In this document: piece by piece, positions 60,499-64,000 of the stretch
Layout of the letters: each line of letters opens with the position of its first letter
Numbering within the stretch: the stretch's first letter is position 1
NCBI GenBank assembly: GCA_009829735.1
Contig: CM020618.1
Coordinates: forward strand, 24,165,346 to 24,229,345
Direction: 5' to 3'
Origin: Pyropia yezoensis
Taxonomy: Eukaryota > Rhodophyta > Bangiophyceae > Bangiales > Bangiaceae
DNA length: 64,000 nt
Notes under the pieces: model-generated
What the model saw: only the letters and a program-made list of their open reading frames with translations
What the model was told of the DNA's origin: nothing
The model's database searches: none
Program-made: the position numbers and the translations under genes

Positions 60499-60978
60499 GG
60501 AGTGCTATTGTTTGTGCGGGAGAGGGCCCCGGCAACCCTTATGGTAGCCGGGTAGTAGTGAGTATAAACTCATCCCCCGCTGGGGGCATTGCTTGCCTCT
60601 GTTTGCTGCCCTGGGGAGTACCCCTTCTGGCTCAGTGGTGCCTTGCCTCCCGTCCAACTTCTTCCGGTTGGTTCATGCTTGGGGAGGTTATCCTCCCTCA
60701 CTTTGTGTCTTGGCTTTGGGAGGTCATCCTCCCGTGTAAGCCTCCTAGTTACTTCGATATTATCGGAGTTAGCCTTTACCTTTAAGTTACCTTATTAAGG
60801 TTTAGGTTTTTACTTAGTTACCTAAGCTTAGCTCTACTTAGTTACCTAAGCTTGGTTCGACTTAGAAACCTAAGTCTGATTTGACTTAGAAACCTAAGTC
60901 TGCCGTAACCATGTCACACCCTACTTAGTAGGTATAAGCCTCACCCCCCAACAGCCGAAGTCGGTGTCGGTTGGGTTG
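60499..60978. promoter_or_regulatory. Convergent interval of element D
   Basis: It corresponds to 21222-21699 of A: two GGGAGG...CCTCCC hairpins near 60682-60735, an ACTTCGATATTATCGGAGT imperfect hairpin near 60751-60770, the four-unit array, and CCTACTTAGTAGG near 60921-60933. Confidence 0.55.
60805..60900. repeat. Four tandem 24-bp hairpin units
   Basis: Unit starts are near 60805, 60829, 60853 and 60877. The last two carry GACTTAG-AAAC-CTAAGTC, the reverse complement of the best units in A. Confidence 0.85.
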
Positions 60979-63900
60979 TTACAGTAGGCGTCGTCGCCTC
61001 ATGTAAGGCATGAGTAGTTGGCGGGGTATATTCGCCGCCTGTTCCCAGGTGGGTGAGTCGTATCCGACCCACATAACCTTGACGTACCAGGGTCCTGGTA
61101 TGTCCGGGTCGGTGTGTCCGACCACGCTCTCTACTTGGAATGGAATCCCATCCGGTCCCACCGGGTCATCCGACCGGTGGGTTGTAAGAGCTTCATGTAG
61201 CAACCCAGCCGGTACCGGCTGAGGCTGTTCCGGCTTCGGAGCAGGTGTCACATCATTCATACTGATGCGTTGGATCTCCGTATCGGAGTGTAAGATAACA
61301 GAGTGGTCATCTCTGTGGAGGATCTGGTACGGTCCCTTGACCGGTTGCATAAGCTTGTTCCCTCGGAACTTCTGGTGTCTGATATAGACCCAGTCACCTG
61401 TTACCAGGGTTGCGTTGCGCACCCGTAGTCGGGCGTCGAAGTTCTTCTTATATCGAAGTTGTGTTCTGTCAAGGGCACCCTTGAGCTTAGGAATCATCCA
61501 CGATAGCTTGGCCAACCAAGCTAGGTGGATGCGTTCGGCGGGTCGGCCCTTCGGTGTATCATACCGAGTGCACCTGCCGGGTGGCAGCGTCAGGTTACCG
61601 ACGCCTAGTGGCATGACCCACTCCAGCGGAGCAATGTTTGTGCTCCGGTGTGGCCTGGCATTGTATGCCAGGGTGAGTACGGACAGAAGCCTGTCCCAAG
61701 TGTTCGTGTGCTCGGCCACGTAGCACTGTAGCATCTTTACGATGGTGCGGTTGAACCGCTCCACCTGCCCGTTGGACTGCGGGTGGTAGTCGGATGCCCG
61801 ACGTGGTTCGATACCGAACATGCCCAGGACCTTTGTGCAGAATGCCGACGTAAGGTTTGCTCCGTTATCGGAGAGGAGTTGCTTCATGACTCCGTATGCA
61901 CTGATCCAGTGGTCAACCACTGCGTTCATGATCGTGTATGCCGTATCATTCGGGATGGCTGCCGCTCTTGACAGCTTAGTGAACCGGTCAGACATGACCA
62001 GGATGTACCTGTTCCCTTCTTCCGTTATCGGAAGTGGCCCGAGTATGTCGATAGCGACTTGCTCGTTGGGCCCATCAGGTGGGAATAGCTTCATGGCAGA
62101 TGCCCGCCTATGTAGACTCATGCGGTTACGTGCACAGGGGTGGCATCCCCGTACGTGGTCGACCACGTCGACGGCCATTGCTGGCCAGTAGAAGAACCTT
62201 CGCATTGCTGCGAACATACGTGAACCCCCCGGGTGTCCGGCTGTAGGGTTCTCATGTTCTCGTTTCATGACGGCTTGCCGTAAGGACACGGGAACCACGA
62301 CTTGATGTCGTCCATCGGCGGGTGCCCGCCGGTATATGAGTCCGTCTTCGTTCTCGGAGAAGATGCCGGCCGTACCGGCCAGGAGGTTAGCACGATGACG
62401 TCTAAAGTCATCGTCGTTGGCCTGTGCCTCGCGGAAGTCCGCGAGGGTCAATGGGCACGCAAGGTGTGCCATGGTATGGTCAACCATACCCTGGGTAGCA
62501 TTACCCACCATGCACACCGGTACTACCGGGATGTCCTCGTCCACCGGGCGGGTATCCCCGCTCGGGGTGTCGAGTCGAGACAACGCGTCTCCGAGGTGGT
62601 CGGTTGACCCAGCCTTATACACCGTGCGGTAGTCGTGCTCGGCCATCTTCAGCCTCCATCGGGCAAGCCTCCCATGGCTATCGGAATCCTTGTCACCAAG
62701 GTTGAGGAGCCATCGTAGGGGTTCGTGGTCGGACCTCACGATGAACCTGGAGCCCTCCAGGTATGGACGGAGCAGTTGCACTGCCCATATAACTCCGAGG
62801 CATTCACGCTCGGTGGCACTATAGTTCCGCTCAGCCGGGTTGAGTGTCCGGCTGAAGTACCCTACCGGACGTAGGTCCAGGATAACGTTATCGGTACCGA
62901 TCAACGTCTCTCCCTGTAACAGGGTGCATCCCACTTGTGTATCACACGCATCGACATCGATGACGAAGGTACCCCGTCTATGCGGTAACGCAAGGACGGG
63001 TGGGGCTAGTAGGGTTCGCTTCAGCGACTCGAATGCCTCCTCTTCGCTAGGCGAAGGGGGTTGGAGTACCTTGGGTAAGGTACTGCTCGTAAGAACCGTT
63101 AACGGTTTAGCTATCCGAGCGAAGTCCTTGACGAACCGTCGGTATACATTGCACATTCCCAGGAAGCTCTTGAGCTGCGTCTGGGTGTTAGGGAACCGGG
63201 CATCCCGGAGTGCCCGGGTATTGGCTTCGAGTACCCATAGCTTACCAGGGGTTATCTGGTGGCCCAGATACTCGACCGTCTGTTGGAAGAAGGCGCACTT
63301 CTTCAGACGCAGGGTTACCCCGGCGTTCCTCAAGAGGGTAAGTACCTCGTCAACATGTTGTACATGGTCATCCATGTTACGCGAGAAGACGATGACGTCA
63401 TCGAGGTACACTAGGCAGTTACGCCACTTCACCCCCGACAGTATGATGTCGATAGCCCGCTGGAATGTAGCGGGGGCGTTGGACAATCCGAAGGGCATCC
63501 TTAGGAACTCGTACACTCCACTGTGACAGACGAATGCCGTCTTGGGGATATCCTCGTCCGCCACCGGGATCTGCCAGTATCCGGCATTGCAGTCGATGGT
63601 GGTAAACACCGTAGCCTCCCCCAGGGAGTCGATGCATTCATCCATCCTTGGTAAAGGGTATGAGTCCTTCTTGGTAACCAAGTTAAGGCGTCGATAATCG
63701 ATGCAAAACCGAGGAGTTTGATCCTTCTTCGGCACAATAACGACTGGGGCACCCCATTCCGACATCGAAGGTCGGATCACCTTAGCTTCACTCATCCTCT
63801 TCACTTCTCCATCAACGATCTCTCGTTGCATAGGTCCCGCTCGGTGCGGTTGTGAGCGGGCGGGTCGTGCGCCTGGTACCAGGTCTATACGATGTTGGGT

Positions 63901-64000
63901 TGCCCCAATGGTCCCCAAGGCCCCGCCTGTCCACATAACGTCATGCTTTCTTAGCATCCGTCGTACCCCTTCGGCTACCGAAGGGTGAAGGTGGTCGAGG
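60979..64000 (-). CDS. pol: Pol of element D, N-terminus outside window
   Basis: The frame is open from the window end (RRMLRKHDVMWTGG and upstream) to the TAA at 60981-60979, 1007 codons seen. It contains RT with catalytic YLDDVIVF, RNase H (DVDACDTQVG, RSDHEPLRWLL), the integrase HHCC domain (HENPTAGHPGG, GCHPCARNR), the DDE triad in AIDILGPLP, LSDNGANLTS and NGQVERFNRT, and a C-terminal chromodomain (VMWVGYDSPTWEQ). It is almost identical to A over this length and has no lesion. Gag, protease and the 5' LTR lie beyond the window. Confidence 0.94.
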   Translation of the reverse strand, partial: LDHLHPSVAEGVRRMLRKHDVMWTGGALGTIGATQHRIDLVPGARPARSQPHRAGPMQREIVDGEVKRMSEAKVIRPSMSEWGAPVVIVPKKDQTPRFCIDYRRLNLVTKKDSYPLPRMDECIDSLGEATVFTTIDCNAGYWQIPVADEDIPKTAFVCHSGVYEFLRMPFGLSNAPATFQRAIDIILSGVKWRNCLVYLDDVIVFSRNMDDHVQHVDEVLTLLRNAGVTLRLKKCAFFQQTVEYLGHQITPGKLWVLEANTRALRDARFPNTQTQLKSFLGMCNVYRRFVKDFARIAKPLTVLTSSTLPKVLQPPSPSEEEAFESLKRTLLAPPVLALPHRRGTFVIDVDACDTQVGCTLLQGETLIGTDNVILDLRPVGYFSRTLNPAERNYSATERECLGVIWAVQLLRPYLEGSRFIVRSDHEPLRWLLNLGDKDSDSHGRLARWRLKMAEHDYRTVYKAGSTDHLGDALSRLDTPSGDTRPVDEDIPVVPVCMVGNATQGMVDHTMAHLACPLTLADFREAQANDDDFRRHRANLLAGTAGIFSENEDGLIYRRAPADGRHQVVVPVSLRQAVMKREHENPTAGHPGGSRMFAAMRRFFYWPAMAVDVVDHVRGCHPCARNRMSLHRRASAMKLFPPDGPNEQVAIDILGPLPITEEGNRYILVMSDRFTKLSRAAAIPNDTAYTIMNAVVDHWISAYGVMKQLLSDNGANLTSAFCTKVLGMFGIEPRRASDYHPQSNGQVERFNRTIVKMLQCYVAEHTNTWDRLLSVLTLAYNARPHRSTNIAPLEWVMPLGVGNLTLPPGRCTRYDTPKGRPAERIHLAWLAKLSWMIPKLKGALDRTQLRYKKNFDARLRVRNATLVTGDWVYIRHQKFRGNKLMQPVKGPYQILHRDDHSVILHSDTEIQRISMNDVTPAPKPEQPQPVPAGLLHEALTTHRSDDPVGPDGIPFQVESVVGHTDPDIPGPWYVKVMWVGYDSPTWEQAANIPRQLLMPYMRRRRLL

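Larger units (their letters stand above)
57101..64000 (-). mobile_element. Element D: A-family Ty3/gypsy element, right end outside window
   Basis: It is in reverse orientation: 3' LTR 57101-57463, polypurine tract, antisense ORF on the plus strand (58051-60498), hairpin array, then pol on the minus strand running off the window. The base order equals A. All visible ORFs are intact, so this may be an active copy. The left flank is ATGGC (57096-57100); its partner is not visible. Confidence 0.93.

Overview
This window looks like nuclear DNA of a GC-rich eukaryote. Host genes are long, mostly intronless and widely spaced, proteins carry secretory or plastid-type N-termini, and homopolymer G/C tracts and low-complexity Gly/Ala/Pro stretches are common. 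A probable plastid-targeted membrane protein and a secreted heparinase-like lyase with a PT-rich stalk would fit a photosynthetic organism with sulfated wall polysaccharides. A bangiophyte red alga (Porphyra/Pyropia type) is my best guess, but this is inference, not proof.

Layout. 1-14.27 kb is host sequence: the 3' part of a C2H2 zinc-finger gene (+), a small membrane-protein gene (-) with an apparent frameshift in a G15 tract, a 1348-residue heparinase II/III-like protein (+), and an M16 insulysin-like metalloprotease (-). From 14.27 kb to the end, transposable elements dominate. Element A (14275-25024) is a complete Ty3/gypsy chromodomain element with 363-bp LTRs, a 5-bp target duplication, intact gag and pol, and a 789-codon ORF on the opposite strand between pol and the 3' LTR. 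A decayed CACTA-superfamily (Plavaka/KDZ-like) transposase lies at 26.9-28.9 kb. Element C (from 29037; 470-bp LTR) is a second Ty3/gypsy family. It is split at 33579/42020 by element B (33580-42019, reverse orientation, same family as A), a copy that lost RT, RNase H and part of integrase but keeps its antisense ORF. C fuses in frame at about 43.78 kb to element F, a third family with its own decayed antisense ORF. 49.85-53.8 kb holds decayed gene fragments of unknown function. Element E (gag only) is cut inside its zinc knuckle at 57100 by element D (57101 to beyond 64000, reverse, family of A), whose antisense ORF and visible pol are intact.

How the parts work together. In A, B and D the pol and antisense ORFs converge on a short AT-rich interval with tandem 24-bp hairpin units, while the antisense ORF is read from near the 3' LTR inward. 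The antisense protein has no domain I recognise. Its core is nearly invariant between copies, and in the stretch compared by eye all nucleotide differences are synonymous. A diverged relative seems to occur in the same position in element F. This antisense gene is the most interesting feature of the window.
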